From an uncultured Tissierellia bacterium (GTDB lineage: Bacteria > Bacillota > Clostridia > Tissierellales > Tissierellaceae): a stretch of 64,000 bases of DNA. A model generated the notes under the pieces. It made no database searches. It worked only from the letters and a program-made list of their open reading frames with translations, and had not been told where the DNA came from. This document shows positions 1 to 10,513 of this stretch, one piece after another. The stretch covers positions 62,001 through 126,000 of the forward strand of contig CAMIXG010000002.1 of the NCBI GenBank assembly GCA_946402705.1. The letters are read 5' to 3'. Position numbers and translations under genes: made by a program. The first letter of the stretch is position 1. Each line of letters opens with the position of its first letter.

Positions 1-206
1 GTGGTAAAAAGATAGAAAAAATAGCAATAGTTGGCGATAATCTAGATACTTATCCATGTGGAGTTTGTAGACAAGTAATTAGAGAATTTGCAAGTGAAGA
101 TGTGGAAATTATAATAGCGAATTCTATAGATGACTATAAAATTTACTCTATGGAAGAAATACTTCCACATAGTTTTGGACCAAAGGATTTAGGAAAGGGT
201 GAATAA
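1..206 (+). CDS. cdd: cytidine deaminase, C-terminal part (cut by window start)
   Basis: Only the last 67 codons are present; the reading frame enters at base 3 and stops at 204-206. The motif PCGVCRQVI matches the second zinc-binding element (PCxxC) of the small tetrameric cytidine deaminases, which convert cytidine and deoxycytidine to the uridine forms in pyrimidine salvage. The tail reading LPHSFGPKDL is also typical of this family. The stop lies one base before the era start, so the two are probably co-transcribed; cdd next to era is a common Firmicutes arrangement. The N-terminal half with the catalytic HAE motif lies outside the window. Confidence 0.88.
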   Translation, partial: GKKIEKIAIVGDNLDTYPCGVCRQVIREFASEDVEIIIANSIDDYKIYSMEEILPHSFGPKDLGKGE

Positions 207-207
207 T

Positions 208-1092
208 ATGTATAAATCAGGATTTGTAACAGTGATTGGTAGACCAAATGTAGGTAAATCAACACTACTTAATAAGGTAATAGGAGAAAAAATTTCCATA
301 ATATCAGATAAACCACAAACTACTAGAAATCAAATAAAACTTGTTCATACAGAAGAGGATGCTCAAATAGTGTTTTTAGATACTCCAGGCATGCAAAATC
401 CAAAGAATGTTTTGGGAGAATATATGCTTAAAATGTCTAGAAGTACTTTAGAAGAAGTTGATGTAGTAACATACATGGTAGATGAAAGTTTGTCTATAGG
501 TGCTATGGATAGTCAAATAATAGAAGAGTTAAAAGAGATATCTACACCTATAATTTTAGTTATAAATAAGATTGACCAGTTGAAAAAAGAAGAACTGGAC
601 AGGTTAATAGAAAAATTTGAAAAAATGGATTTGTTTAAGGCTATAATACCTATATCTGCTTTAAATGACGAAAACATAACAGAATATATTAATACTTTGA
701 AGGATTTATTACCAGAAGGGCCACAATATTTCCCAGAAGATATGATAACAGATCAACCAGAAAGATTTGTGGTATCAGAGCTTATAAGAGAAAAAGCACT
801 TTTGTTTTTAGATGAAGAATTACCTCATGGCATTTATGTATCTGTCGAAAAAATGAAAAAAAGACCTAAAAAATCCATGGTGGATATAGACGCAAATATC
901 TATTGTGAAAAAGATTCTCACAAGGGCATGATAATTGGAAAAGGTGGCAAGATGCTTAAAAAAATAGGTGTGGCTGCCAGAGAAGATATAGAAAGCTTAT
1001 TAGATACTAAGGTTAATTTACAACTTTGGGTTAAGGTTGAGAAAAACTGGAGAGAAAAAGAAGGTAAGGTTAAGTACTTCGGTTATAAATAG
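208..1092 (+). CDS. era: GTPase Era
   Basis: Era binds the 3' end of 16S rRNA and helps mature the 30S subunit. The 294-residue protein has the usual family length: a GTPase domain with G1 GRPNVGKS at residues 11-18, switch motif DTPG near residue 60 and NKID near residue 120, then a C-terminal KH RNA-binding domain with GMIIGKGGK near residue 240. I chose ATG 208, about eight bases after AAAGGGTGA; an in-frame GTG at 199 lies inside that ribosome site. It sits between cdd and recO, the conserved order in Firmicutes. Nothing unusual. Confidence 0.97.
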   Translation: MYKSGFVTVIGRPNVGKSTLLNKVIGEKISIISDKPQTTRNQIKLVHTEEDAQIVFLDTPGMQNPKNVLGEYMLKMSRSTLEEVDVVTYMVDESLSIGAMDSQIIEELKEISTPIILVINKIDQLKKEELDRLIEKFEKMDLFKAIIPISALNDENITEYINTLKDLLPEGPQYFPEDMITDQPERFVVSELIREKALLFLDEELPHGIYVSVEKMKKRPKKSMVDIDANIYCEKDSHKGMIIGKGGKMLKKIGVAAREDIESLLDTKVNLQLWVKVEKNWREKEGKVKYFGYK

Positions 1093-1100
1093 GAGACAGT

Positions 1101-1841
1101 ATGATTAAGGTAGAAGGGATTATATTAAGGGAAGCTAGATATGGAGAGACTGGTAAGATATTAACTGTATTTACCAAAGAATTAGGTAAAATAAATATCA
1201 TGGTAAAGGGAGTATATAAACCAAAATCTAGATTAATAGCAAATACGCAGATGTTTTCATTAAATAGTTTTACCTTGAAAAAGGGAAAGAATTTTTATTA
1301 TATAGTGGATGCAGATTTAATAGAATCTTTTTATAAGATAAGGGAAGACATAGAAAAGATAGTGTTTGGATATTATGTCCTAGAACTTGTGGATAAATCT
1401 ATGGCAGGTGAAATGCCCAGTGGTAAAGTATATGAACTTTTGAAAAAAGGCCTCTATGTTTTGAGCCAGTGGGAAAGAGATTTTTTTAAATTTATAATAG
1501 CTTTTGAAATAAAATATATATCCTTTCTAGGTTATAGACCAAATTTAGAGACTTGTGTAAACTGTGGATGCAAGACTAGTCACAAGAATAATTTTTCCAT
1601 AGAATATGGTGGTATAGTTTGTGAAAATTGTAAAAATATAGATAGATATTCTTCCAATTTTAATGATGAATTATGTGGTATAATGATAAAGGCTATGTAT
1701 CTTCCATTTGAAAAATTAGAAGATATAAATGATGAAAAAGAGAAGATAGTTAGAGTTCATAATATACTTGTTGATTATATTTTATATAATATAGACAGGA
1801 AAAAATTCAACTCATTACTATTTTTAGAAACCATAGTATAA
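1101..1841 (+). CDS. recO: DNA repair protein RecO
   Basis: RecO loads RecA onto SSB-coated DNA in the RecFOR pathway and anneals strands. The 246-residue protein starts with the family signature of an OB fold (VEGIILREARYGETGKILT, residues 4-22) and carries a four-cysteine zinc finger at about residues 152-179 (CVNC ... CENC). It follows era by 8 bp with GGAGACAG just before its ATG, so era and recO share a message. The length is normal. Confidence 0.95.
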   Translation: MIKVEGIILREARYGETGKILTVFTKELGKINIMVKGVYKPKSRLIANTQMFSLNSFTLKKGKNFYYIVDADLIESFYKIREDIEKIVFGYYVLELVDKSMAGEMPSGKVYELLKKGLYVLSQWERDFFKFIIAFEIKYISFLGYRPNLETCVNCGCKTSHKNNFSIEYGGIVCENCKNIDRYSSNFNDELCGIMIKAMYLPFEKLEDINDEKEKIVRVHNILVDYILYNIDRKKFNSLLFLETIV

Positions 1842-1877
1842 TCCAGTCTAGCCTTGATTTTCAAATAGCTATACAGT

Positions 1878-1906
1878 TTGACAAGAATATATTTGTTTGG
1901 TAAATT
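1878..1906 (+). promoter_or_regulatory. promoter for glyQS
   Basis: TTGACA at 1878-1883 and TAAATT at 1901-1906 are separated by 17 bases, a good sigma-A type match. Transcription would start near 1913 and give a leader of about 95 bases before glyQ. Confidence 0.6.
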
Positions 1907-1955
1907 AATTAGAAGGATAACTATGTAAAATTTTATGAAATCAATATAAAAATAG

Positions 1956-1979
1956 GCCATTCCTGAAGGGTGGCTTTTT
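1956..1979 (+). terminator. hairpin plus T-run between recO and glyQ
   Basis: GCCATTC pairs with GGGTGGC (G-T pairs included) around a five-base loop at 1956-1974, followed by TTTTT. It can end the era-recO message, but because it lies downstream of the glyQS promoter it could also act as an attenuator in the glyQ leader. It is only about 30 bases before the glyQ start. Confidence 0.5.
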
Positions 1980-2008
1980 GTATGACAGATTTGTTAAGGA
2001 GGGATTAT

Positions 2009-2896
2009 ATGTATTTTCAGGATATGATACTGAAACTACAAGAATATTGGGGAGAGCAAGGTTGTATTAGACTTGAACCTTATGATACTGAAGTAGGTGC
2101 TGGAACAATGAATCCGCAAACTTTTTTAAGGGCGCTTGGACCAGAACCTTGGAAGGTAGTATATATAGAACCATCTAGGAGACCAGCAGATGGTAGATAT
2201 GGAGAAAACCCAAATAGAGTTTACCAACATCATCAGATGCAGGTAATATTAAAGCCATCTCCAGAAAACATACAAGAAATATACTTAAATAGTTTAAAGG
2301 CTATAGGTATAGATCCATTAGAACATGACATCAGATTTGTAGAAGACAACTGGGAAGCTCCAACACTAGGCGCATGGGGTCTAGGTTGGGAAGTTTGGTT
2401 AGATGGTATGGAAGTAACTCAATATACTTATTTCCAACAGGTAGGTGGTATAAGTTGTGATTTAGAGTCAGCAGAATTAACATATGGACTTGAAAGAATT
2501 GCAATGTATATACAAGATGTTGAAAATATATATGACATAAGATGGAATGAAGAGTTTACTTATGGAGATATATTTAAAATGGCAGAGTATGAACATTCTA
2601 AATATAGTTTTGAATTAGCAAATGTGGATAGACTTAAAAATTTATTTGAGATATATGAAGCAGAAGCAAATGATATAATAGATAACGGACTTGTATTACC
2701 AGGTTATGATTATGTGTTAAAATGTTCTCATACCTTTAATGTATTAGATGCAAGAGGAGCTATATCAGTGTCTGAAAGAACACATTATATAGCTAGGGTT
2801 AGAAATTTAGCTAGAAAAGTAGCAGCAGCATACTTACAACATAGAGAAGAACTGGGATTCCCTCTATTAAACAAGGAAGGTGAAGTACATGAGTAG
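2009..2896 (+). CDS. glyQ: glycyl-tRNA synthetase alpha subunit
   Basis: GlyQ carries the class II catalytic core of the alpha2-beta2 bacterial glycyl-tRNA synthetase, which activates glycine with ATP. The protein has 295 residues, standard for the family, and opens [19 protein letters not shown], a hallmark N-terminus. [12 protein letters not shown] near residue 66 and the Glu/Asp-rich GlyQ core follow. I chose ATG 2009 because AAGGAGGG sits six bases before it; the 13 extra codons to an upstream start lie within the leader hairpin. It overlaps glyS by 8 bp, as expected for two subunits made in equal amounts. Confidence 0.97.
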   Translation: MYFQDMILKLQEYWGEQGCIRLEPYDTEVGAGTMNPQTFLRALGPEPWKVVYIEPSRRPADGRYGENPNRVYQHHQMQVILKPSPENIQEIYLNSLKAIGIDPLEHDIRFVEDNWEAPTLGAWGLGWEVWLDGMEVTQYTYFQQVGGISCDLESAELTYGLERIAMYIQDVENIYDIRWNEEFTYGDIFKMAEYEHSKYSFELANVDRLKNLFEIYEAEANDIIDNGLVLPGYDYVLKCSHTFNVLDARGAISVSERTHYIARVRNLARKVAAAYLQHREELGFPLLNKEGEVHE

Positions 2897-4961
2897 ATAT
2901 TTATTAGAAGTAGGAGTTGAAGAAGTACCAGCTAGACTACTTACAAATGCACTTGACCAATTAGAATCAAATGCTATTAAATACCTAAAGGAAGAAAGAG
3001 TTGAGTATAAATCTATAGAAAAATATTCAACACCTAGAAGGTTGACACTTATAATAGATGGACTAGATGAAAGACAGGAAGATTTAAAAGAAATCGTTAA
3101 GGGACCATCAAAGAAAATTGCCTTTGGAGAAGATAATACTCCATCAAAAGCTCTAGAAGGATTTATGAGAGGTCAAGGAGTTACTGTAGAAGACATAGTT
3201 ATAGAAGAATTTAACGGAGAAGAATATGTATATGCAAATATCCTTAAAAAGGGTGAAGATATAAAAGATATTTTACCTAGAATAGTACCAGATATGATAA
3301 AAAATATAAACTTCCCAAAAACTATGAAGTGGGGAGGTAGAAACTTTAAATTCATAAGACCTATAAGATGGATTATGTCTATTTTGGATAATGAGGTTGT
3401 AGAATTTGAGTTTGAAGATATATCAGTATCTAATGTAACTAGAGGGCATAGATTCTTAGGCAGTAGTAATATCATCATAGACGATATAGACAGCTATGGA
3501 GAAAAACTTAGGGAAAACTATGTAATTATAGATAGAGAAGAAAGAAAAGATATAATAATTATCGAATCTGAAAAACTAGTTAAAGAGCGTGGCGGTAACT
3601 TAGATAATGATGAAGATTTGATAGATGAAATTACAAATATTGTTGAGTACCCAACACCTTTAATAGGTCAAATCAAGATGGAATACTTAGAACTTCCAAA
3701 GGAAGTTATAATAACTCCAATGAAAGAGCATCAAAGATACTTGCCAGTGCTTGATGATAAACATAGATTGATGCCTTACTTTATAACAGTTAGAAATGGT
3801 GATAAAAATCATATAGAAACTGTAGCTAAAGGCAATGAAAGAGTATTAGGTGCAAGACTAGAAGATGCTAAATTCTTTTATGAAGAAGATTTGAAACATC
3901 CTTTAGAAGACTATGCTAAGAAATTAGATAAGGTTACCTTCCATGAAAAACTTGGAAGCATGGAGGAAAAGGTTGAAAGATTAAAAGAGCTTGGAGATTC
4001 ACTATCTACAACACTTGAACTTGGTGAAGAAACTTTAAATAATGTAACAAGGGCAGCCCAACTTGCCAAGGCAGATTTAGTAACTGCTATGGTAGGAGAG
4101 TTTTCAGAACTTCAAGGGGTAATGGGAAAAGAGTATGCTAGAGCAGCAGGAGAAAATGAGATAGTTAGTTTGGCAATAGAAGAGCATTATCTTCCTAGAT
4201 ATGCTGGAGATAAACTACCAACAACTACTGCTGGATTAGTTCTTAGTATTGCAGATAAAATAGATACAATTTGTGGATTATTCATACTTGATATAAAGCC
4301 AACAGGTTCTCAGGATCCATTTGCTCTTAGAAGACAGTCACTTGCTATTATAAATATGATATTAGATAAGAGACTAAACTTGAGCTTATCAGAGTTAATA
4401 GAGACAAGTTTATATATATATGTGGATAAAAAAGGCCTTGCCTTTGATTCCAACAAGGTAACTAATGAGTTAAAAATATTCTTTAATGCAAGAATTAAAA
4501 ACTTATTTAAAGACTTAGGTATTAGATATGATGTTATTGATGCTGTGGTTGGAGATAAGATAGATAATATATCTGAGATGAAAATAAGATCAGAAAAAAT
4601 AACTAAATGGTTAGAAACTGAAGATGTAACTAGCACACTTGAAGCCTTTAATAGGGTTGCTAATCTAGCAGAAAAAGCTGAGATTAGAGAAATAAATGAA
4701 GAGCTATTTACTGATATAGAAAAAGAACTTTATACAAGATATGAAGTGATAAAATCCTTGGTTGAAAAATTAATAAATGATGATAAATATGATGAAGCTC
4801 TAGATGAATTATCAAACTTAGAAAATCCTATCAATAACTTCTTTGAAAATATTATGGTTATGGTAGATGAAGAAGAGATAAAAACAAATAGATTAGCATT
4901 ACTTAAAAACATAGATGATTTGTCTATGGAAATCTGTGATCTATCTAAGATTGTTTTATAA
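2889..4961 (+). CDS. glyS: glycyl-tRNA synthetase beta subunit
   Basis: GlyS is the tRNA-recognising beta subunit of the two-subunit glycyl-tRNA synthetase. The 690-residue protein begins [16 protein letters not shown], the family start, and shows the expected blocks: KEHQRYLPV near residue 275, an HD-like region ([17 protein letters not shown]) near 390, [11 protein letters not shown] near 475 and a C-terminal DALR-type anticodon-binding domain. ATG 2889 follows AAGGAAGGTGA inside the end of glyQ. Length is normal and no residue looks out of place. Confidence 0.97.
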   Translation: MSRYLLEVGVEEVPARLLTNALDQLESNAIKYLKEERVEYKSIEKYSTPRRLTLIIDGLDERQEDLKEIVKGPSKKIAFGEDNTPSKALEGFMRGQGVTVEDIVIEEFNGEEYVYANILKKGEDIKDILPRIVPDMIKNINFPKTMKWGGRNFKFIRPIRWIMSILDNEVVEFEFEDISVSNVTRGHRFLGSSNIIIDDIDSYGEKLRENYVIIDREERKDIIIIESEKLVKERGGNLDNDEDLIDEITNIVEYPTPLIGQIKMEYLELPKEVIITPMKEHQRYLPVLDDKHRLMPYFITVRNGDKNHIETVAKGNERVLGARLEDAKFFYEEDLKHPLEDYAKKLDKVTFHEKLGSMEEKVERLKELGDSLSTTLELGEETLNNVTRAAQLAKADLVTAMVGEFSELQGVMGKEYARAAGENEIVSLAIEEHYLPRYAGDKLPTTTAGLVLSIADKIDTICGLFILDIKPTGSQDPFALRRQSLAIINMILDKRLNLSLSELIETSLYIYVDKKGLAFDSNKVTNELKIFFNARIKNLFKDLGIRYDVIDAVVGDKIDNISEMKIRSEKITKWLETEDVTSTLEAFNRVANLAEKAEIREINEELFTDIEKELYTRYEVIKSLVEKLINDDKYDEALDELSNLENPINNFFENIMVMVDEEEIKTNRLALLKNIDDLSMEICDLSKIVL

Positions 4962-4982
4962 TAAAGTTTCACAAATAAGGTG

Positions 4983-5618
4983 GTGAGTACTATCCAATTA
5001 AGTGAAAGACAAGAAAAAATAATAAAAATTGTAAAAGAGAATGAACCCATAACTTCTACAGAGATAGCAGAGAAACTAAAACTTACAAGATCTACTATAA
5101 GACCAGATTTATCAATTCTTACCATGGCTGACATCCTTGATGCCAGACCTAAGGTTGGATATTTATATACTGGTAAAAAAGGATATAGCTATATAGCAGA
5201 AGCCATAAAGAAAATAAAAGTGGCAGAAGTTCAAGCTGTTCCAATAGTTATAGATGAAACTAAAAGTTTATATGATGCAATAGTACTAATGTTTCTAGAA
5301 GACATTAGTTCTATCTATGTAACTGATAAGGGAAGATTATCAGGGGTTGTATCTAGAAAAGATTTATTAAAAAGTTCCATAGGTGGAATGGATTTAAATA
5401 AAATCCCAGTTGGTATGGCTATGACTAGGATGCCTAATTTAATAACTGTTAGACCAGAGGACAATATACTAGATGCAGCAAATAAACTTATAGAACATGA
5501 GGTAGATAGTTTACCTGTTATAGAAGAAATTGGTGAAGAAAAAGAAATTAAAATAGTTGGAAGAGTTACTAAAACTACAATAACAAGGTTATTTGTAGAG
5601 TTTGGAAAAGACCAATAG
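4983..5618 (+). CDS. ccpN: CcpN-like transcriptional repressor with CBS pair
   Basis: The N-terminal 60 residues form a DeoR/HTH_11-type winged helix (TSTEIAEKLKLTRSTIRPDLSILTM), followed by two CBS domains (about 75-205) that in this family sense adenine nucleotides. In Bacillus CcpN represses gluconeogenic genes, and its neighbour YqfL, which is also the next gene here, controls its activity. The start is unclear: GTG 4983 gives an N-terminus VSTIQLSERQ matching the family, but AAGGTGG overlaps this codon instead of preceding it. GTG 4980 is in the same position. It follows glyS by 21 bp. What it regulates in this genome cannot be seen. Confidence 0.88.
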   Translation: MSTIQLSERQEKIIKIVKENEPITSTEIAEKLKLTRSTIRPDLSILTMADILDARPKVGYLYTGKKGYSYIAEAIKKIKVAEVQAVPIVIDETKSLYDAIVLMFLEDISSIYVTDKGRLSGVVSRKDLLKSSIGGMDLNKIPVGMAMTRMPNLITVRPEDNILDAANKLIEHEVDSLPVIEEIGEEKEIKIVGRVTKTTITRLFVEFGKDQ

Positions 5619-5631
5619 GAAGGAGGGAACT

Positions 5632-6441
5632 ATGAAAGATATAGTTGTATATGTAATATCAGATTCTATAGGAGAAACAGGAGAGATGTTAGCTAAGGCT
5701 ACTTTGAGCCAATTTGAGTTAGAATCTAGTGAGATACGAAAATTTCCATATATAATAAGTGAAGAACAAATAGTAGAAATCATAAGAGAAGCTGAGAGAG
5801 AAAATAGTGTGATTTTATTTACTGTTGTATTAAAAGAGCTTAAAGATTTTATAATACAAGAAGGTAAAAAACACAATATACCAACAATTGATCTTATGAC
5901 AGACACTATGAATGCCATTTCAAATGTGGTGAAAAATGAGCCAAAGAGAGAGTCTGGTTTAATTAGAAAATTAGATGAAAACTACTTTAAAAAAGTAGAG
6001 GCTGTAGAGTTTGCAGTTAAGTATGATGATGGTAAAAACTCTAGAGGTATAAAGGAAGCAGACATAGTTCTTATAGGTATATCTAGAACTTCTAAAACTC
6101 CTCTTAGTATGTATTTGGCACATAAAAACTATAAGGTGGCAAATGTTCCATTAGTTCCAGAAGTTGAACCTCCTATTGAGTTATTTAAAAAAGACAAAAA
6201 TCAGGTAATTGGTTTAATTTCAACAACTGAAAAGATAAATACTATTAGGCAGGAAAGATTAAAAGCTTTAGGCCTGGATAATAGTGCTAGTTATGCAGAT
6301 ACCATTAGAATAGAAGAAGAATTAAAGTATTCTAAGGAAATAATGGAGAAGATTGGTTGTTATGTAATAGATGTTTCTAATAAAGCCATAGAGGAAACAG
6401 CAGGTATTATAATTAGTAAAATGGAAGAATATAAAAAATAG
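5632..6441 (+). CDS. ppsR: pyruvate, phosphate dikinase regulatory protein (DUF299)
   Basis: This family (PDRP1/PpsR/YqfL) both phosphorylates, with ADP, and dephosphorylates a threonine in pyruvate phosphate dikinase or PEP synthase. The 269-residue protein shows the family start VYVISDSIGETGE and the unusual P-loop GISRTSKTPLSMYLA near residue 145. Start ATG 5632 is placed after AGGAAGGAGGG; 10 upstream codons in frame lie within the end of ccpN. The ccpN-yqfL pair beside glyS and dnaG is the arrangement known from Bacillus, supporting a role in switching glycolysis and gluconeogenesis. Confidence 0.94.
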   Translation: MKDIVVYVISDSIGETGEMLAKATLSQFELESSEIRKFPYIISEEQIVEIIREAERENSVILFTVVLKELKDFIIQEGKKHNIPTIDLMTDTMNAISNVVKNEPKRESGLIRKLDENYFKKVEAVEFAVKYDDGKNSRGIKEADIVLIGISRTSKTPLSMYLAHKNYKVANVPLVPEVEPPIELFKKDKNQVIGLISTTEKINTIRQERLKALGLDNSASYADTIRIEEELKYSKEIMEKIGCYVIDVSNKAIEETAGIIISKMEEYKK

Positions 6442-6466
6442 AAGTGTATTACACTTCTATTTTTAT
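6437..6466 (+). terminator. terminator after ppsR
   Basis: An 11-bp perfect stem (AATAGAAGTGT / ACACTTCTATT, 6437-6447 and 6451-6461) with loop ATT is followed by TTTTATTT. It includes the ppsR stop codon. Confidence 0.85.
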
Positions 6467-6505
6467 TTAAGAGTATAGGGGTATATAATTTTTGAGGTGT
6501 TGTAT

Positions 6506-7528
6506 ATGGAAATTAGAACAAAGATAGAAAAGAGAGAAAAAGAAACTCTATCTAAGTATGCAACTTTAAGCTGTAATTCAAAAGGTAGAGAAATAGAAGA
6601 AGAAAAATGTCAGATAAGAACGGCATTTCAAAGGGATAGGGATAGAATACTTCATTCTAAGTCTTTTAGGAGATTAAAGCATAAAACTCAAGTATTTATA
6701 TCGCCAGAAGGAGATCATTTCAGAACTAGACTTACACATACACTAGAAGTAGCTCAAGTCGGAAGAACAATAGGGAGGGCCTTAGGTCTTAATGAAGACT
6801 TAATAGAGGCGATAGCACTAGGGCATGACCTAGGTCATACACCCTTTGGACATACTGGAGAGAGAATTCTAAATAAATTAAATCCAAAAGGTTTTAAACA
6901 CAATGAACAATCACTTAGGGTAGTGGATTTGTTAGAACTTAGAACAAATGGTAAGAGATTGAACTTGACCTATGAGGTTAGGGATGGTATTCTAAATCAT
7001 TCAGGAGAAAACAAAGGTGGTAATACATTAGAAGCAACAGTGGTCAGTTTGGCAGATAGGATTGCCTATATTAACCATGATATAGATGATGCAGTTAGGG
7101 CAGGAATCCTAAACGCAGAGTCTATTTCCAAGGATATACTTGAAAATTTAGGATATAGTCATGGTGAGAGAATAAATACTATGATACTGGATATAATAAG
7201 GACTAGTGATGAGAAAAACTATGTCAAAATGAGTGAAGATGTTAAGTTTTGGACAGATAAACTTAGAAATCTTATGTTTGAAAGAGTATATTTGGATAAA
7301 AAAGCCAAGGCGGAAGAAGTAAAGGCTGAATATATAATTGGAGAATTATATAAGTATTATTTTGCAAATGTTGATAGATTACCTAGTTCACATATGCATA
7401 TATATGAAAATATAGATTTGGTTAGTAAAGAGGATATAATCTGTGATTATATTGCAGGTATGACAGATAGATATGTTATGAATAAATTTAATGAGGTATT
7501 CGTACCAACTTCATGGAATAAATATTAA
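6506..7528 (+). CDS. dgt: deoxyguanosinetriphosphate triphosphohydrolase (dNTPase)
   Basis: This HD-domain enzyme removes tripolyphosphate from dNTPs, helping to set the dNTP pool. The 340-residue protein has the RDRDRILHSKSFRRLKHKTQV block (family signature) near residue 45, metal-binding H(TLEV) near 72 and the HD pair in ALGHDLGHTPFGHTGE near 105-120. A further Asp lies in DRIAYINHDIDDA near 190. ATG 6506 follows GAGGTG with six bases between. It sits immediately before dnaG, a frequent clostridial order. Confidence 0.95.
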   Translation: MEIRTKIEKREKETLSKYATLSCNSKGREIEEEKCQIRTAFQRDRDRILHSKSFRRLKHKTQVFISPEGDHFRTRLTHTLEVAQVGRTIGRALGLNEDLIEAIALGHDLGHTPFGHTGERILNKLNPKGFKHNEQSLRVVDLLELRTNGKRLNLTYEVRDGILNHSGENKGGNTLEATVVSLADRIAYINHDIDDAVRAGILNAESISKDILENLGYSHGERINTMILDIIRTSDEKNYVKMSEDVKFWTDKLRNLMFERVYLDKKAKAEEVKAEYIIGELYKYYFANVDRLPSSHMHIYENIDLVSKEDIICDYIAGMTDRYVMNKFNEVFVPTSWNKY

Positions 7529-7540
7529 AGGGTGATTTAA

Positions 7541-9358
7541 TTGTCCTACTATATAGATGATAATGTTATTGAAGAAATTAGAGAAAAGGTGGAAATAGTG
7601 GATTTAATAAACCAGTATTTACCACTTAAGAAAGCTGGGGCAAACCATGTGGGTTTATGCCCATTTCATACAGAAAAAACCCCATCTTTTTCAGTATCTG
7701 AAGCCAATCAGTTTTTCCATTGTTTTGGATGTGGGGCTGGGGGAGATATATTTGAGTTTATTATGAAAAAAGAAAACCTTAGCTTTGTAGATGCTGTAAA
7801 ATTTTTAGCTGATAAGTATGGTGTAGAGCTTAGGGAGAGTACACCTGAAGAAAAACAGATGAAAAATAGGAAGGATAAATATTTTGAAATCAATAGATTG
7901 GTAGCAAAATATTTTTTAGATAATTTGGCTATTAACAATGATGTGATAAAATACTTAGAGAAAAGAAACATATCCTATAAAATGTCTAGGCAGTTTGGTT
8001 TAGGATATGCAAAGGATAGCTGGGATGATTTATATAATATGCTTAAATCTTCAGGTTATGAGGAAAAAGATTTAGAAGATTTGGGGCTTATAGGAAAGAA
8101 AAAACAATCAGACGGCTATTATGATAAGTTTCGAAATAGGTTGATTTTTCCAATCATAGATGTTAAATCAAGGGTTATAGGTTTTGGTGGAAGAGTATTG
8201 GACGATTCCATGCCTAAGTATTTAAATTCTCAAGAAACACCAGTCTTTAACAAGGGCAATAGCCTATATGGTCTTAATATGATAGATAGGTATTCTAATA
8301 AGGAAAATATAATTTTAGTAGAAGGATATATGGATGTTATATCTTTATTTAATAATGGAATAAATTTTGCTGTGGCAAGTTTAGGAACTGCCTTTACAAA
8401 TAGGCAGGCTCAATTGATTAAAAGATATGGCAAAAATGTATATATTTGCTATGATAGTGATGAAGCTGGAACTAATGCTACTAACAAGGCTATAGAAATA
8501 TTATTAGATGAAGGAATAAAACCTAAAATAATATCACTAGGGCAGGAGAAAGATCCAGATGAATTTTTTAAGACACATACAAAAAATGATTTTTTAAAAC
8601 AGATGGAACTTGCCATTAACTTTATGGATTTTAAAATTAATATAGCTAAAAAGAAATATAATTTAGATGAAATTGAGGGAAAGATAAGATTTACAAATGA
8701 GGTGGCCAAGGAACTAAGACTCTTAAAAAATTCAATAGAACAAGATGTGTATATAAATCAGTTATCAGAAAAACTAAATATAGATAAAGAAGCTATAAAA
8801 AAAGAAGTTAGTAAAAATTATGGGAAAAATGATTATAAGAAAAGTTATAAGGAAAACTATGTTGAGAAGATAAATCCTGAAAAAACAATTGTACAAAAAG
8901 CAAATTTAATAGCAGAAATAGAGATATTAAAAATTGGACTTATGGATAAAAATTATTATATAAATATTTTGGAAAAAGATTGTTTTAAGTATTTTGAAAA
9001 CCAAAGCTGTATAGATATACTGGCTTTGATAGATGAGAAATATAGAGACAAAGAATACTTAGAAAAAGAAGAGTTATATGGTATAATTGAGGGTAGAAAT
9101 GATTTAGATACAAATATACTAAATAATATATTAAAGAGTGAGACTAATTACACTGCAGATAATGTAGATAGAGCAATAAACGACTTGGTCAGGACTCTAA
9201 GAATAAATAAACTAGATAATAGGCGTAAAGAAGTAAGGGATAAGATTGAAAATCTAGATAGGAATAAGGTAGACTTAAAAGAGTCTAATAGACTTTTAGA
9301 AGAGCTTTTAAGATTAAATTCTGAGCTAGACAAGATAAGGTATAAAGATAGGGGGTAA
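7541..9358 (+). CDS. dnaG: DNA primase
   Basis: DnaG makes RNA primers at the replication fork. The 605-residue protein has an N-terminal CHC2 zinc finger ([11 protein letters not shown] ... HCFGCG, about residues 40-66), the TOPRIM core with VEGYMDV near 260 and CYDSDEAG near 305, and a C-terminal helical region that would contact the DnaB helicase. The start is TTG 7541, after AAAGGGTGA. It is followed by rpoD, forming the classical macromolecular-synthesis operon. Length is ordinary. Confidence 0.97.
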   Translation: MSYYIDDNVIEEIREKVEIVDLINQYLPLKKAGANHVGLCPFHTEKTPSFSVSEANQFFHCFGCGAGGDIFEFIMKKENLSFVDAVKFLADKYGVELRESTPEEKQMKNRKDKYFEINRLVAKYFLDNLAINNDVIKYLEKRNISYKMSRQFGLGYAKDSWDDLYNMLKSSGYEEKDLEDLGLIGKKKQSDGYYDKFRNRLIFPIIDVKSRVIGFGGRVLDDSMPKYLNSQETPVFNKGNSLYGLNMIDRYSNKENIILVEGYMDVISLFNNGINFAVASLGTAFTNRQAQLIKRYGKNVYICYDSDEAGTNATNKAIEILLDEGIKPKIISLGQEKDPDEFFKTHTKNDFLKQMELAINFMDFKINIAKKKYNLDEIEGKIRFTNEVAKELRLLKNSIEQDVYINQLSEKLNIDKEAIKKEVSKNYGKNDYKKSYKENYVEKINPEKTIVQKANLIAEIEILKIGLMDKNYYINILEKDCFKYFENQSCIDILALIDEKYRDKEYLEKEELYGIIEGRNDLDTNILNNILKSETNYTADNVDRAINDLVRTLRINKLDNRRKEVRDKIENLDRNKVDLKESNRLLEELLRLNSELDKIRYKDRG

Positions 9359-9363
9359 AGCAC

Positions 9364-10464
9364 TTGTCTGATAAAAAAATAAACAAAAAAGAAAATGGAC
9401 GAGAAGCTATAAAGAAGTTAATAACAAAAGGTCAAGAAGAAGGTACTTTAACTCATAGTGAGATATTAGAGACTTTGGAAAAATTAGATATATCTTCTGA
9501 TCAGATAGATGAGATATATGAAAGTTTTGAAGAACTAGATATTGAGTTAATAGGTGAAAAGCAAAGTCATGATGATGACCATGATGATGAAGATATAGAG
9601 ATAGAAGCAGAAGACTTATCTGTACCTAAGGGAATAAGTGTAGATGACCCTGTTAGAATGTATTTAAAAGAAATAGGTAAGGTAGATTTACTTACTGCTG
9701 CAGAGGAAGTTGAAATCGCTAAAAGAATGGAAAATGGAGATGAGTTAGCGAAGAGAGAACTAGCAGAGGCTAATTTGAGATTAGTTGTAAGTATAGCTAA
9801 AAGATATGTTGGACGTGGTATGTTGTTCTTAGACTTAATCCAAGAGGGAAATTTAGGACTTATGAAGGCTGTAGAAAAATTTGACTATACAAAAGGATAT
9901 AAGTTTAGTACCTATGCTACATGGTGGATTAGACAAGCGATAACAAGATCTATAGCAGACCAGGCTAGAACTATAAGAATACCAGTGCATATGGTTGAAA
10001 CTATAAATAAACTAGTTAGAGTTCAGAGACAATTAGTTCAAGAACTAGGTAGAGAGGCTACACCAGAAGAAATAGGTAAGGAAATGGACCTAGATGTAGA
10101 GAGAGTTAGGGAGATAATGAAAATAGCTCAAGAGCCAGTTTCACTTGAAACTCCTATAGGAGAAGAAGAAGATAGTCATCTAGGAGATTTTATACCAGAT
10201 GACGAAGTACTAGCACCTTCTGACGCTGCAACATTTACTATGCTTAGAGAAGAACTTATTGGAGTTTTAGATAGTTTAACTCCTAGAGAACAAAAAGTTT
10301 TAAGACTTAGATTTGGTTTAGATGATGGAAAACCAAGAACTTTAGAAGAAGTTGGTAAAGAATTTGATGTAACTAGAGAGAGAATTAGACAAATAGAGGC
10401 TAAAGCTCTTAGAAAGCTACGCCACCCTAGTAGAAGTAAAAAATTAAAGGATTTTCTAGAATAA
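9364..10464 (+). CDS. rpoD: RNA polymerase principal sigma factor (sigma-A/70)
   Basis: This is the housekeeping sigma factor. The 366-residue protein has a short region 1.1 (about 1-85), an acidic linker rich in Asp/Glu (about 60-85), region 1.2 ([16 protein letters not shown]), region 2 with [20 protein letters not shown] and the -10-binding [12 protein letters not shown], region 3, and region 4.2 with the -35-binding helix [20 protein letters not shown]. The start is TTG 9364, five bases after dnaG, with GGGGGTAAAG as ribosome site. The -10/-35 elements found across this window fit this factor. Confidence 0.98.
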   Translation: MSDKKINKKENGREAIKKLITKGQEEGTLTHSEILETLEKLDISSDQIDEIYESFEELDIELIGEKQSHDDDHDDEDIEIEAEDLSVPKGISVDDPVRMYLKEIGKVDLLTAAEEVEIAKRMENGDELAKRELAEANLRLVVSIAKRYVGRGMLFLDLIQEGNLGLMKAVEKFDYTKGYKFSTYATWWIRQAITRSIADQARTIRIPVHMVETINKLVRVQRQLVQELGREATPEEIGKEMDLDVERVREIMKIAQEPVSLETPIGEEEDSHLGDFIPDDEVLAPSDAATFTMLREELIGVLDSLTPREQKVLRLRFGLDDGKPRTLEEVGKEFDVTRERIRQIEAKALRKLRHPSRSKKLKDFLE

Positions 10465-10493
10465 AAGATTCGCTTAGCGAATCTTTAGTTTTA
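10464..10493 (+). terminator. terminator after rpoD
   Basis: A 10-bp perfect stem (AAAGATTCGC / GCGAATCTTT, 10464-10473 and 10477-10486) with loop TTA, followed by AGTTTTAT. It ends the dgt-dnaG-rpoD unit, though the short T-run may allow read-through to trmK. Confidence 0.8.
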
Positions 10494-10513
10494 TAAAAAT
10501 ATAGAGGTGTAAT

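Noticed and set aside
1956..1980. T-box-like sequence GAAGGGTGGC before glyQ
   Set aside because: The resemblance to AGGGTGGNACCGCG stops after GTGG; the following bases are a T-run. No stem I or Gly specifier fits in the roughly 95-base leader, and TGGC would not match the expected discriminator of glycine tRNA.
3173..5134. Long antisense frames inside glyS and other genes
   Set aside because: They lie opposite strongly conserved genes, have low-complexity Ser/Ile/Phe-rich products typical of antisense to AT-rich coding DNA, and lack ribosome sites.
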